The notes below the pieces were generated by a model. It was not told the DNA's origin. It did not search any database and saw nothing but the letters and a program-made list of their open reading frames with translations. The translations under genes and the position numbers were made by a program. This document shows, one piece after another, positions 35,128 to 44,044 of a stretch of DNA of 64,000 nt. Positions within the stretch are counted from its first letter, which is position 1, and each line of letters begins with the position of its first letter. Source of the DNA: Bog-756 sp963777665 (GTDB taxonomy: Bacteria; Actinomycetota; Acidimicrobiia; Acidimicrobiales; RAAP-2). Location of the stretch: positions 123,286 through 187,285 of the forward strand of contig CAVZRJ010000008.1 of NCBI GenBank assembly GCA_963777665.1, written 5' to 3'.

Positions 35128-36381
35128 GTGACCGTCCCGTCCGCCACCTCCTCCGACGCGCCCGTTCCGCCCGCCACGGACGGGGACGTGCAGCCCGCAC
35201 CCGGACCCCTGCGCGGGGTGGTCGTGCTCGACCTCTCCACGGTCGGCCCGGCCGCCCGCTGCACCCGGATCCTGTCCGACTACGGGGCGACCGTCGTCAA
35301 GGTCGGGGTGGTGCCGGGCCGGGGCACCGAGCCCATCCGGCCCCCGTTCTACGCCTACAGCGGCGCCCGCCACCTCCGCCACGCCGCCTTCGACCTGAAG
35401 GATCCCGACGGACGCGCCGCCTTCCTCGCGCTCGTGCGCACGGCCGACGTGGTCGTCGAGAGCTTCCGCCCCGGGGTCGTCGAACGGCTCGGGCTCGGCT
35501 TCGACGCGCTGTCCTCGGCCAACCCGCGAGTCATCCTCTGCTCGACCACCGGGTACGGCCAGGACGGCCCGCGGGCGGCGTGGGCCGGGCACGACCTCAA
35601 CTACCTCGCCGTGGGTGGGTACCTGGCCATGACCGAGCCCGCGGCCGACGGCGGCCCGCCGGTGCCCGGGGCCACGATCGCCGATGCCGCCGGCGGGGGC
35701 ATGCAGGCAGCCCTCGCGGTGATGGCAGCGCTGCTCGGCCGGGGGGCCGACGGTCCGGGGATCCACCTCGACGTCTCGATCGCCGACGGGGTGCTCTGGC
35801 TGACCTCGCTGTCGGTCGACGAGTACCTGGCCACCGGGACCGAGGTCGGCCCGGGGCAGAGCGTGTTGACCGGCCGGTACGCCTGTTACGACACCTACCG
35901 GGCAGCCGACGGTGGGTGGCTGGCCGTCGGAGCGATCGAGCCCAAGTTCTTCGCCAACCTCTGCCGGCTCCTCGGGTGCGAGCAGTGGGCGACCCGGCAG
36001 CTCGACGACACGGCCCAGGACGCGATCCGGTCCGACTTCCGGGAGGCCTTCGCCACCCGGACCCGCGACGCCTGGGTGGAGGCCCTGGCAGGGGAGGACA
36101 CCTGTGTGAGCCCCGTGCTCTCGGTGGCCGAGCTGGTCGACGACGAGCAGTACCGGGCCCGGCGGTCCTTCGTCGAGGCCTCCCGCCCGACCTCCGGTGG
36201 GTCGACAGACGGCCCGACCCGGTTCCGCCAGGTCGCCGCGGTGCTGGCCGGGATGGAGGGTCGGGACCGGCCCGTCGTGGCCGGCGACCCGGCCAGGTCG
36301 GACACCGAGGCACTCCTCACCGCGGCCGGAGTCGGCACCGGTCGGATCGCCGAGCTGCGCGACAAGGGAGTGGTGGCGTGA
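35128..36381 (+). CDS. CaiB/BaiF-family CoA transferase (possibly alpha-methylacyl-CoA racemase)
   Basis: A 417-residue type III CoA transferase. GVVVLDLSTVGPAARCTRILSDYGATVVKV opens the family fold, and ADVVVESFRPGVVERLGLGFDAL and GQDGPRAAWAGHDLNYLAVGG contain the usual conserved residues, including the Asp of GHDLNY. Members either activate acids by CoA transfer or epimerise 2-methylacyl-CoA; both fit a degradation operon. The start is GTG at 35128; the end overlaps the next gene as GTGA. Confidence 0.88.
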   Translation: MTVPSATSSDAPVPPATDGDVQPAPGPLRGVVVLDLSTVGPAARCTRILSDYGATVVKVGVVPGRGTEPIRPPFYAYSGARHLRHAAFDLKDPDGRAAFLALVRTADVVVESFRPGVVERLGLGFDALSSANPRVILCSTTGYGQDGPRAAWAGHDLNYLAVGGYLAMTEPAADGGPPVPGATIADAAGGGMQAALAVMAALLGRGADGPGIHLDVSIADGVLWLTSLSVDEYLATGTEVGPGQSVLTGRYACYDTYRAADGGWLAVGAIEPKFFANLCRLLGCEQWATRQLDDTAQDAIRSDFREAFATRTRDAWVEALAGEDTCVSPVLSVAELVDDEQYRARRSFVEASRPTSGGSTDGPTRFRQVAAVLAGMEGRDRPVVAGDPARSDTEALLTAAGVGTGRIAELRDKGVVA

Positions 36382-36911
36382 CCGCCATCGGGATCGACGA
36401 CATCGAGGGACTGCTCGGTGTCGAGCAGTATCGCGAGCAGGGAGAGTTCCCGGTCGAGCGCGGGTATATCTGGACGACCTGCTCCTCGGTCGAGAACGGC
36501 AACCCGCTCTTCTGGGACGACGAGGTCGCCGCCGAGGTGACCGCGGGGCCGATCGCACCGCCCACCATGGTCTCGGTCTGGTTCCGACCCCACCACTGGG
36601 CACCGGGGCGCACGACGCAGGCGCTTCCCCTCCAGGTCCACTTCGACTTGAAGGAGGGCCTGGGCCTGCCCGAGGCGGTCATGAGCGACAACACCATCGT
36701 CTTCCACGAGCCGGTCCGGCCGGGCGACCGGCTCACCACCTGTCAGGTGCTGCGCTCGGTGAGCGACGAGAAGACCACCAAGCTGGGCACCGGGCGGTTC
36801 TGGGTCATCGACGTCGACTACCGCAACCAGCGCGGCGACCTGGTGGCGGTCGAGAGCTACACCGGGTTCGGCTACCGCAGAGCCGACAGCGCTCCGGACA
36901 CGGGCCGATGA
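36378..36911 (+). CDS. MaoC-like hot-dog protein (FAS1-type dehydratase/hydratase, likely structural partner)
   Basis: A 177-residue single hot-dog domain protein. The segment APPTMVSVWFRPHHWAPG and later VFHEPVRPGDRLTTCQVLRSVSDEKTTKLGTGRFW match FAS1-like/MaoC N-type domains. No obvious catalytic D-x4-H is present, whereas the next gene has one, so this is probably the non-catalytic half of a heteromeric enoyl-CoA hydratase, as with ChsH1-ChsH2. The start GTG at 36378 overlaps the preceding stop; the ATG of the next gene overlaps its own stop. Confidence 0.8.
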   Translation: MTAIGIDDIEGLLGVEQYREQGEFPVERGYIWTTCSSVENGNPLFWDDEVAAEVTAGPIAPPTMVSVWFRPHHWAPGRTTQALPLQVHFDLKEGLGLPEAVMSDNTIVFHEPVRPGDRLTTCQVLRSVSDEKTTKLGTGRFWVIDVDYRNQRGDLVAVESYTGFGYRRADSAPDTGR

Positions 36912-37390
36912 GCGTGACCCCGACGCTCCTGCAGGGCGACGTCTCGGTCGGCGACCGGCTGCCGGACCTCTCCTATCCGGTCTCTGCCACCACCGTCGTG
37001 CTCGGAGCCATGGCGTCGCGCGACTGGCGCCCCATGCACCACGACAAGGACTTCGCGGTGGAGCGCAACGGGACCCGGGACATCTTCCTCAACACGCCCA
37101 ACCTGGCGGCCTGGTTCGAGCGGTTCATCACCGACTGGACCGGACCCCACGGGCGCCTCCAGCGGGTGACCTTCCGCATGCTCGGGTCGATCTTCCCTGG
37201 CGACACCATGGTGTTCGGCGGCACGGTGACCGAAACCGGGGTGGACGAGACCGGGTGTGGTTGGGCGGCCATCGAGATCGCGGTCTCGGTCGACGGCGTC
37301 CCGATGACCACCTGCACGGCGCGGGTCGCGCTGCCGACCGGCCCCGACGACAACCCGTGGGACCGGTCGGGGGACCGGTGGCGGCCCTGA
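36908..37390 (+). CDS. MaoC-type enoyl-CoA hydratase
   Basis: A 160-residue hot-dog protein with the catalytic hydratase motif SRDWRPMHHDKDFA, in which Asp and His sit as in R-specific hydratases. FRMLGSIFPGDTMVFGGTVTE is the conserved second half. ATGA coupling to the preceding MaoC-like gene implies a heteromer. Expected reaction: water addition to the enoyl-CoA produced by the flanking acyl-CoA dehydrogenases. Confidence 0.88.
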   Translation: MSVTPTLLQGDVSVGDRLPDLSYPVSATTVVLGAMASRDWRPMHHDKDFAVERNGTRDIFLNTPNLAAWFERFITDWTGPHGRLQRVTFRMLGSIFPGDTMVFGGTVTETGVDETGCGWAAIEIAVSVDGVPMTTCTARVALPTGPDDNPWDRSGDRWRP

Positions 37391-37448
37391 GCGGCCGCGC
37401 GCTGCGCATCCGACAACCAGACGACCGATCGCAAGAGGAGAGCGAGAG

Positions 37449-38579
37449 ATGTTGGACCTCACATTCAGTCCGGAGCAGGAGATGCTCAGAGAGACGGTGC
37501 GCGGGCTCTGCGCGACCGCCAGCCCGCTCAGCGTGGTGCGCGAGCTCGAGGACGATCCCATCGGGTACTCGTCCGAGCTCTGGAAGCAGCTCGCCCATCT
37601 CGACCTCATCGGGCTCCAGCTCCCCGAGGAGTACGGCGGCTCCGGCATGAACGCCCTCGAGGGCGTCGTGGTCTACGAGGAGTTCGGCCGGTCGCTCGCC
37701 CCGTCACCCCACTTCGTGAGCTCGATCCTCTCCGGCGGGGCGCTCGCCCGGTCGGGCAGCGCCGAGCAGAAGCAGGCCTGGCTGCCGGGCATCGTGAGCG
37801 GCGCGGCGGTCCTCACCCCGGCGTGGCTCGAGCCCGAGAACGGCTTCGGCCCGGGTGGCGTCCAGGTGCGCGCGCAACCCGACGGAGACGGCTGGACCAT
37901 CACCGGAGCCAAGTGCCACGTGCCCTTCGCCTCGTCGGCCACCCGCCTGCTCGTGCTGGCCCGGACCGGGGACTCGGTCGCGGACGTGGACCTCTTCCTC
38001 GTCGATCCCTCGGCCGGCCGGGTGACCCTGACCCAGCAGCGGACCATCGCCGCGGACGCCCAGTACCGGGTCGACCTCGACGGGGTGCGGGTGTCCGCCG
38101 ACGACCGGATCGGGGCCGCATCGACCGGGTGGGGCACCTGGGACGAGGTCATGCACGACGGGATCATCCTGGCTGCAGCACAGGCAGTCGGCGGTGCCCG
38201 CTACGCGCTCGACATCACGGTCCAGTACGCGAAGGACCGTCACCAGTTCGACAAGCCGCTCGGCGCCTTCCAGGCGCTCGCCCACTACCTGGCGGACGCG
38301 GTGACCACCGTCGACGGGGCCGAGGTGCTCGTCCACGAGGCGGCATGGGCCCGTGCCGAGGGACGGCCGGTCGACAAGCTGGCCCCGATGGCCAAGCTCT
38401 TCGCCTGCCAGGCCTTCCGCGACGTGACCGCCACCGCGCAGCAGATCTTCGGTGGCATCGGCTTCACCGTCGAGTTCGACATCCAGCTCTACTTCCGCCG
38501 GGCCAAGCAGCTCCAGCTCTCGTGGTGGGACACCCGGTACCTCGAGGAGCTGGTGGCAGCCTCCGTCCTGGACGACTGA
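37449..38579 (+). CDS. Acyl-CoA dehydrogenase (FadE28/ChsE1-like)
   Basis: A 376-residue flavoprotein-family member with LDLTFSPEQEMLRETVRGLC at the N terminus, LPEEYGGSGMNALEGVVVYEEFG and YAKDRHQFDKPLGAFQALAHYLAD near the C-terminal helical domain. Residues 110-200 are more divergent than in the first dehydrogenase (WLEPENGFGPGG in place of the YSEPNAGSD-type motif), as in the second subunit of heteromeric enzymes. It follows the hydratase gene by 58 nt with a clear AGAGGAGAG ribosome site. Confidence 0.88.
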   Translation: MLDLTFSPEQEMLRETVRGLCATASPLSVVRELEDDPIGYSSELWKQLAHLDLIGLQLPEEYGGSGMNALEGVVVYEEFGRSLAPSPHFVSSILSGGALARSGSAEQKQAWLPGIVSGAAVLTPAWLEPENGFGPGGVQVRAQPDGDGWTITGAKCHVPFASSATRLLVLARTGDSVADVDLFLVDPSAGRVTLTQQRTIAADAQYRVDLDGVRVSADDRIGAASTGWGTWDEVMHDGIILAAAQAVGGARYALDITVQYAKDRHQFDKPLGAFQALAHYLADAVTTVDGAEVLVHEAAWARAEGRPVDKLAPMAKLFACQAFRDVTATAQQIFGGIGFTVEFDIQLYFRRAKQLQLSWWDTRYLEELVAASVLDD

Positions 38580-38696
38580 GGGCGGACCCGGCAGCGGGGC
38601 GTGCCGGCCGAAGAGGCCCGATCGGACGGGTTGCCTGGACTACGGTCTGGACCGAGCCCGGGGAGGGCCGCAGTCCGACAGTCAGGGGGATCTGGC

Positions 38697-40550
38697 ATGG
38701 CAGCCGACACGGCAGCGACGACGAGCAGAGCGGCCGGGTCCGGCCACGGGGGTGCCTTCCGGTTCCTCTTCGTCCATCAGATCGACGAGTACCCGGGCAA
38801 CGGCAAGCGGACCGCCTATCTGGGGCTCGCCGTATTGGCAACGATCGTCCTCTACTACACCTACTTCACCCAGACCGCGGTGACCCCGCAGATCCTGCGC
38901 TACTACCACATGTCCTTCGCGTTCTACGTGTACATCGTGGTCGTCTCCAACCTCATCGGCGCCTTCGCCTCCCTGCCCGCCTCGAAGACCGACCAGCTGG
39001 GCCGCGCCAACGTGGTCATCTACGGCCTGCTCGTCGTCGGCCTGCTGGTTGCCGTCGGCGTGCCGGCCACCAATACCGAGTGGTCGTTCGCCGTCGTGCT
39101 CTGCGTCCTCGGCCTGGTCGAGGGGGCCATCCTGGTGGCCACCCCGGCGCTGGTCCGCGACTTCAGCCCGCAGCTGGGCCGGGCCTCGGCAATGGGCTTC
39201 TGGACGGTGGGGCCGGTGGCCGGCAGCCTGATCACCTCGGTCGTCGCGACGCTCACCCTCGACCACTTCCTCCGGGGGAACTTCAACTCCGGGTTCAAGA
39301 GCCAGTTCATCATCTCCGGCGTGGTCTCCCTGGTCGTCTTCGTGATCGCCCTCTTCTTCATGAAGGACCTCTCGCCGAGGCTCCGCGACCAGCTCATGGT
39401 CTCCGAGCAGGACCGCGCCCTCGTCGAGGCCCGGGCCCGGGGCATCTCGACCGACGAGGTCATCGCCGCCACCCAGCACCCCTGGCGCCAGATCCTCAAG
39501 TGGGACCTGGTCGGCTCGGCCCTCGGGATCTCGCTCTTCCTGCTCGTCTACTACGCGGCCTCTGCCTTCTTCACCATCTACTGGGCCACCGTCTTCACCA
39601 ACTCGTCGGGTCTCAACCTGTCCACCTCGCAGGCCAACTACCTCAACATCTGGTTCTGGGGAGCCGACGCGGTGGCCCTCATCGTGTTCGGCGTGCTCTC
39701 CGACAAGCTCCGGGTCCGCAAGCCGCTCATGCTGGTGGGCGCTCTCGGCTCGATCGTGATGCTCCTCCTCTTCTCCCACCAGGCCAACCACCCGATGACC
39801 GGCTTCACCACCCTGATCATCCTCGAGGTGCTGCTGGCCTCCTGCCTCTCGCTCACCTACGCGCCCTGGATGGCCGGGTACACCGAGATGGTCGAGGCGA
39901 AGAACCCCGCCCTGGTGGGCACCGGGCTCGCCCTGTGGGGCTGGATCCTGCGCCTGACCGTGGGCCTCTCGTTCCTCTTCCTCCCGCTGGTCATCAACGC
40001 GGTCAACCCGGTCGTGGACAACCTCTCCTACGCGCAGACCCCCTACACCGGCACCGCCCCGTTCAACGTGCAGCAGTTCCAACTCGAGCATCCGCAGCTC
40101 GTGGCCTTCGCCACGGCCAACGCGAGCTGGCTGCGTCCGCTCTCCGCCCCGCAGAACGCCTCGATCGTCGCCGCGGCCCACGCGAATCCGACCGCGGCCA
40201 ACCTCGCAGCTCTGCAGAAGGCGGTGGGGGCCAAGGTGGTGGCCGATGTGCTCGCCAACTTGAAGGAGGTCAACGGTCCGGTGTTCACCTACCGGACCCA
40301 GCTCGCCTATCTCTCCGCCCACCAGAGCCAGCTCGAGGCCCTGCTCGGCGGGGTCGCCAGGTCCCCCAAGCAGTGGCAGCACTGGTTCTGGGTGTGCCTC
40401 GCCGGCATGGTCCTCTTCCTCCCGACCATCTGGCTGGGCAAGGGACGGTGGAGCCCGGCCAGGGCGAAGAAGGACGAGACGGAACACCAGGCCGATGTCG
40501 CCGAGGAGCTGCGCCAACTGGTCGGGTCGGGAGCCTCGGTCAGCGCCTGA
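38697..40550 (+). CDS. MFS transporter with a large extracytoplasmic insertion
   Basis: A 617-residue polytopic protein with about twelve membrane helices. The first half has an MFS-like loop (GAFASLPASKTDQLGRA) and the second half GVLSDKLRVRKPLMLVGALG. Between the last two helices is a hydrophilic region of about 120 residues (roughly 445-565) rich in Ala, Asn and Gln, unlike ordinary MFS proteins. The ATG at 38697 follows CAGGGGGA. Its position behind the acyl-CoA operon suggests substrate uptake or efflux; the substrate is unknown. Confidence 0.8.
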   Translation: MAADTAATTSRAAGSGHGGAFRFLFVHQIDEYPGNGKRTAYLGLAVLATIVLYYTYFTQTAVTPQILRYYHMSFAFYVYIVVVSNLIGAFASLPASKTDQLGRANVVIYGLLVVGLLVAVGVPATNTEWSFAVVLCVLGLVEGAILVATPALVRDFSPQLGRASAMGFWTVGPVAGSLITSVVATLTLDHFLRGNFNSGFKSQFIISGVVSLVVFVIALFFMKDLSPRLRDQLMVSEQDRALVEARARGISTDEVIAATQHPWRQILKWDLVGSALGISLFLLVYYAASAFFTIYWATVFTNSSGLNLSTSQANYLNIWFWGADAVALIVFGVLSDKLRVRKPLMLVGALGSIVMLLLFSHQANHPMTGFTTLIILEVLLASCLSLTYAPWMAGYTEMVEAKNPALVGTGLALWGWILRLTVGLSFLFLPLVINAVNPVVDNLSYAQTPYTGTAPFNVQQFQLEHPQLVAFATANASWLRPLSAPQNASIVAAAHANPTAANLAALQKAVGAKVVADVLANLKEVNGPVFTYRTQLAYLSAHQSQLEALLGGVARSPKQWQHWFWVCLAGMVLFLPTIWLGKGRWSPARAKKDETEHQADVAEELRQLVGSGASVSA

Positions 40551-40559
40551 CCGGTCCGG

Positions 40560-41483
40560 TCAGGGCACCGCCTCGACTGGGGGCGCGAGCACTGTCCGCT
40601 GGCGGGCGTCCCCGAGCATCTCGTCGGACGTGCCGTCGCTGTCGGTCCCGGCCACCAGGGGCGAGCGGGCGAGCACGACCACGCCGACCACCAGGACGCC
40701 GAGGGCGAGGACCTCGAGGGCGACCCACCCCGCCCCACCCCGGAGCTTGTCGGCGAAGAGGGTGATCCCGAAGAGGATGCTGACCAGTGGGTTGATGGTC
40801 ACCATGGTGGTCCGCGAGGCGGTGATCGGACCGGCGTGCAGCGCGTTCTGGATGAGGAAGACCGTCCCGAGGCCCGCGACGGCCAGCATGTAGGGCTGGA
40901 AATGGGTGAACACGTGGCCCCAGCCTTCCTTGACGTAGGAGGTGATCGCCTTGGTGAGGGCTGCCGTGTAGGCGGCGGTGAGGGCGGTGGCCGCCCCGAA
41001 TGCGGCTGCACGCCACCAGCGGGGCCCACGCAGGGCGGACAGGATGCAGCCCGTAATGGCCGCACCGACGATCACGCTGGCGACGACCCAGCCGGTGGTG
41101 GTGGGGAGGGCCTGGCCGCCGTGCGGCTTCGCCGCAAGGAAGAAGCCCCCGAGACCGACCACCACGGTGAGCGCGCCCAGCCACTCGCGCATCCCGAGCC
41201 GGTAGCGGAACCAGACGGCCAGGATGAGCAGCAGGAAGAGCAGCTCGGTGGTGAGCACCGGCTGGACGGTGCTGAGCTGGCCGAAGCGCAGTGCGGTGGC
41301 CTGCAGGCCGAACACCACGAGCATGAGGGCGAACCCGACCAGCCAGATGCCCCGCTTGATCGCGTGCGACATGAGGCTCAACCGCAGGGTGGTCGATTCG
41401 GGGGCGGACTCGACCCCGATCCGCTGGAGGACCGCGGTCAGGGCGTTGACGAAGGCGGCGAGCGCTGCCAGGACGATGGCCAC
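40560..41483 (-). CDS. DMT-superfamily (EamA/NIPA-like) membrane transporter
   Basis: A 307-residue protein with nine to ten hydrophobic segments, opening MAIVLAALAAFVNALTAVLQRIG and containing FGQLSTVQPVLTTELLFLLLIL and TMVTINPLVSILFGITLFADK, the duplicated EamA-type pattern. The C-terminal about 40 residues are hydrophilic. The substrate is unknown. It converges on the MFS gene with 9 nt between the stops. Confidence 0.8.
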   Translation of the reverse strand: MAIVLAALAAFVNALTAVLQRIGVESAPESTTLRLSLMSHAIKRGIWLVGFALMLVVFGLQATALRFGQLSTVQPVLTTELLFLLLILAVWFRYRLGMREWLGALTVVVGLGGFFLAAKPHGGQALPTTTGWVVASVIVGAAITGCILSALRGPRWWRAAAFGAATALTAAYTAALTKAITSYVKEGWGHVFTHFQPYMLAVAGLGTVFLIQNALHAGPITASRTTMVTINPLVSILFGITLFADKLRGGAGWVALEVLALGVLVVGVVVLARSPLVAGTDSDGTSDEMLGDARQRTVLAPPVEAVP

Positions 41484-41540
41484 CCCACCGTTGTAGCCGC
41501 GATCGCGCCGCGGCGGGGGAGCAATGCCGTCAGCGGACCG

Positions 41541-42116
41541 TCAGCGGGTCGGGCTGCCGGTGGGCTCGGCACCCGCGGACCGGCCCGGCGGGCCGCTCTG
41601 GAGGCCGAGGTGGTATCCCTCGAGGAAGAGGTCGGCGTCGTGCCGCCGCGGGTAGCGGGACTCGAGCTCGCGGAAGCGGGGGGAGTGGCTCGGCTCGAGG
41701 AGGTGGGCGAGCTCGTGGATGATGACCGCGTCGAGCACCCAGGGTGGCGCGGTGCGCAGCCGCTCGGAGATCCGGATCTCGCGGGTGGACACCGTGCAGG
41801 ACCCCCATCGGGCGGTCTGGGCGGAGGACCAGCGGATGGACGCGGGGACCACCCCGTCGAGGTAGGTCCGCCCGAGCGCACGGGCCCGCTCCTCGAGGTG
41901 CTCGTCGGACGAGTGCAGGTGGGGCCGGTGCCGGGCGAGCCGGCGGGCGAGATGCTCGACCATCTGGTCGCGCTCGGAGCCGCGCAGGTGGGACGGCACG
42001 ACCACCACGATGCGGTCGCCCTCCCAGTGGGCGCCGGCCGTCTTCTTCCGCCTCGTGGAGACGCGGACCTCGACGTCGGAGTGGACGAGAGGGAGGGGCG
42101 TGGGCACGGTGCTCAT
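41541..42116 (-). CDS. YgjP/WLM-type zinc metallopeptidase
   Basis: A 191-residue protein with the zinc motif in AVIIHELAHLLEPSHSPRF (HExxH with a downstream His), preceded by TARWGSCTVSTREIRIS, which matches the YgjP (DUF45, M48-like) family. The family is thought to be cytosolic metal-dependent peptidases; targets are unknown. The N terminus is short and basic, and the last 20 residues are disordered. Confidence 0.82.
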   Translation of the reverse strand: MSTVPTPLPLVHSDVEVRVSTRRKKTAGAHWEGDRIVVVVPSHLRGSERDQMVEHLARRLARHRPHLHSSDEHLEERARALGRTYLDGVVPASIRWSSAQTARWGSCTVSTREIRISERLRTAPPWVLDAVIIHELAHLLEPSHSPRFRELESRYPRRHDADLFLEGYHLGLQSGPPGRSAGAEPTGSPTR

Positions 42117-42205
42117 CCCCGGCAGGCTACGGCCGCCGTGTGACGACCACCATCCGGGCGGGCGTTCCCACGGCGGAGCGGTCGGTCACCGGCCGGGGGC
42201 GGCAC

Positions 42206-42985
42206 CTACTCGGGCTGGGGTCGACGGCCGTACGGCGCCGGGGCACCGGCCTCTGAGACCGCTTCGGTCAACTCGTCCGACGGCGGGCGCAACGCCCTCC
42301 AGGCGGCTCCGCCCACGACCCCCCCGACGACCGGGAAGACGATGAACACCCAGAGCTCGTTGAGGGCCCAGCTGCCCTGGAACACCGCGGTCGAAAGACT
42401 GCGGGCGGGATTCACCGAGGTGTTGTCGATCGGGATCGAGGCGAGGTGGATGATGGTGAGCGTGAGGCCGACCGTGATCCCGGTCAGCCCGACCGGCATC
42501 GAGAGCCGGCTGGTCGAGGCGATGATGAAGACGAACACCGCGGTGAAGAACACCTCGGCGAGCATGACCGCCTGCAGCTTGAACCCGCCGGGCGAGTGGG
42601 CCCCGTAGCCGTTGGAGGCAAAGCCGGAGGTCTGCGCGCTGAACGAGATGGAGCTGCCCTTGGCGATGATGAAGATGATCAGGGCACCGAACAGGCCGCC
42701 GACGATCTGGCCGACGATGTAGAAGGGCAGCTCGCGGGTCCGCGTCTTGCCGATCACCCAGAGGCCGATCGTCACCGCAGGGTTGATGTGGCATCCCGAG
42801 ATCGAGCCGATGGCATAGGCGGCGACCAGCAGGCTGAGCCCGAACGCGAGCGCCACGCCGAGCACCCCGACGGTGCCCCGCGGAAAGAAGTGCCCGGTGG
42901 CCAGGATGGCGGTCCCGGGTCCGCCGACGATGAGGATCATCGTGCCGATCGCCTCGGCGATCCCTATTCTCAGGCGTTCGCTCAC
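42206..42985 (-). CDS. Aquaporin (MIP family, AqpZ-like)
   Basis: A 259-residue channel with six membrane helices and the two NPA half-helices: SGCHINPAVT (about residue 68) and DNTSVNPARS (about residue 189). The His in GCHINPAV and the Arg after the second NPA (NPAR) form the narrow aromatic/Arg filter of water-selective aquaporins, so water rather than glycerol is the likely solute. A 196-nt gap separates it from the divergent gene at 43182. Confidence 0.92.
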   Translation of the reverse strand: MSERLRIGIAEAIGTMILIVGGPGTAILATGHFFPRGTVGVLGVALAFGLSLLVAAYAIGSISGCHINPAVTIGLWVIGKTRTRELPFYIVGQIVGGLFGALIIFIIAKGSSISFSAQTSGFASNGYGAHSPGGFKLQAVMLAEVFFTAVFVFIIASTSRLSMPVGLTGITVGLTLTIIHLASIPIDNTSVNPARSLSTAVFQGSWALNELWVFIVFPVVGGVVGGAAWRALRPPSDELTEAVSEAGAPAPYGRRPQPE

Positions 42986-43181
42986 GGGTCGTCCCTTCCG
43001 CCGGCGCGTCGGTGGCTCCGGTCTCGGCTCGGTCGGATGCGCCGCAGCGAAAATCCTAGGCAGGCGCCCGGTTGTTTCCGGGGATGCGCCGAGGAAGCGG
43101 GGACCGGCCGCAGCGGCGCTGCGCAGGCACGATCGCGACGCCCGAATGGGCGGTCGGGAGGGCCGACGGTACGATGCACCG

Positions 43182-43655
43182 GTGCGTCACTACCTGACCC
43201 GCCGGTGCATGGGCCTGCACCTCACACTCCTCGTCCTGCTCCCGATCTTTGCGTGGCTCACGTCCTGGCAGCTGGGTCGGGCCGAGAGTGGCAACACCCT
43301 GAGCTGGGCCTACACCTTCCTCTGGCCGCTCTTCGGCGTCTATGCCGTTTACACCTGGTGGCAGCTCATCCACGACCAGCAGACCATCCGACTGCGACGG
43401 GCCGACCAGGGACCGGCGGCCGCCGGCACCGCGGCGGCTGACTCCACGGCTGCCGACCCCAGGCAGCCGGGATGGGCCCTGACCGGCGGGCGCCGCAGGA
43501 ACATGGCCATCGCGGCACGCGCCCCGATCGACGACGAGACCGGCGGCAGGGGAGAGCGCTACGCCCGCCAGACCCCGGAGGAGGCCGCCCGCCTGGTCGC
43601 GTACAACCGGTACCTTGCAGAGCTCGACGCCGCCGACTCCCGGGCCCGCGGGTGA
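43182..43655 (+). CDS. Two-helix membrane protein of unknown function
   Basis: A 157-residue protein starting MRHYLTRRCMGLHLTLLVLL. Two membrane helices lie at about 9-27 and 42-61 with a short LTSWQLGRAESGNTLS turn, and a hydrophilic C-terminal half follows. Similar short proteins sit before DUF3817 genes in other actinobacteria. The GTG at 43182 is chosen because it starts just before the conserved RHYLTRR. The stop overlaps the next start (GTGA). Confidence 0.65.
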   Translation: MRHYLTRRCMGLHLTLLVLLPIFAWLTSWQLGRAESGNTLSWAYTFLWPLFGVYAVYTWWQLIHDQQTIRLRRADQGPAAAGTAAADSTAADPRQPGWALTGGRRRNMAIAARAPIDDETGGRGERYARQTPEEAARLVAYNRYLAELDAADSRARG

Positions 43656-44035
43656 ACCTCTCGGGCACCCCCGCCGGGTTGCACGGCGCGGTGACCCGGT
43701 ACCGGGTGATGGCGTTCATCGTCGGTACCGCGCTGCTCTGTCTCACCACGGTCGTGATCTTCCAGGCCGCCGGCTACCACCCCGGAACGCTCGGCAAGGT
43801 GGTGGCGATCGGACACGGATACCTCTACCTGGTCTATCTGGCCGCCGCAGCCGACCTGGCCCGCAGGGCGCGTTGGCGCCTCGGGCGCATCGTGGCCGTG
43901 GTGTGCGCCGGCTTCGTCCCCTTCCTCGCCTTCATCATCGAGCACAGGGTCTACCAACAGATGCAGGCCGAGTGGGCCGCCGAGGCCGCCTCCGGCGCGG
44001 ACCAGGCGACGGTCTCCGGCCGACCGGCCTCCTAG
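43652..44035 (+). CDS. DUF3817 family membrane protein
   Basis: A 127-residue protein with three membrane helices. The conserved GHGYLYLVYLAAAADLARRARW and VCAGFVPFLAFIIEHR are the DUF3817 signature. The family is found in actinobacteria with unknown function. It is translationally coupled to the upstream two-helix protein, so the two probably act together in the membrane. Confidence 0.8.
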   Translation: MNLSGTPAGLHGAVTRYRVMAFIVGTALLCLTTVVIFQAAGYHPGTLGKVVAIGHGYLYLVYLAAAADLARRARWRLGRIVAVVCAGFVPFLAFIIEHRVYQQMQAEWAAEAASGADQATVSGRPAS

Positions 44036-44044
44036 CTCAGCGAC

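Noticed and set aside
42986..43181. Upstream extension of the two-helix protein at 43182
   Set aside because: The extension is Arg/Gly-rich and lacks coding character; the GTG at 43182 begins just before the hydrophobic helix.
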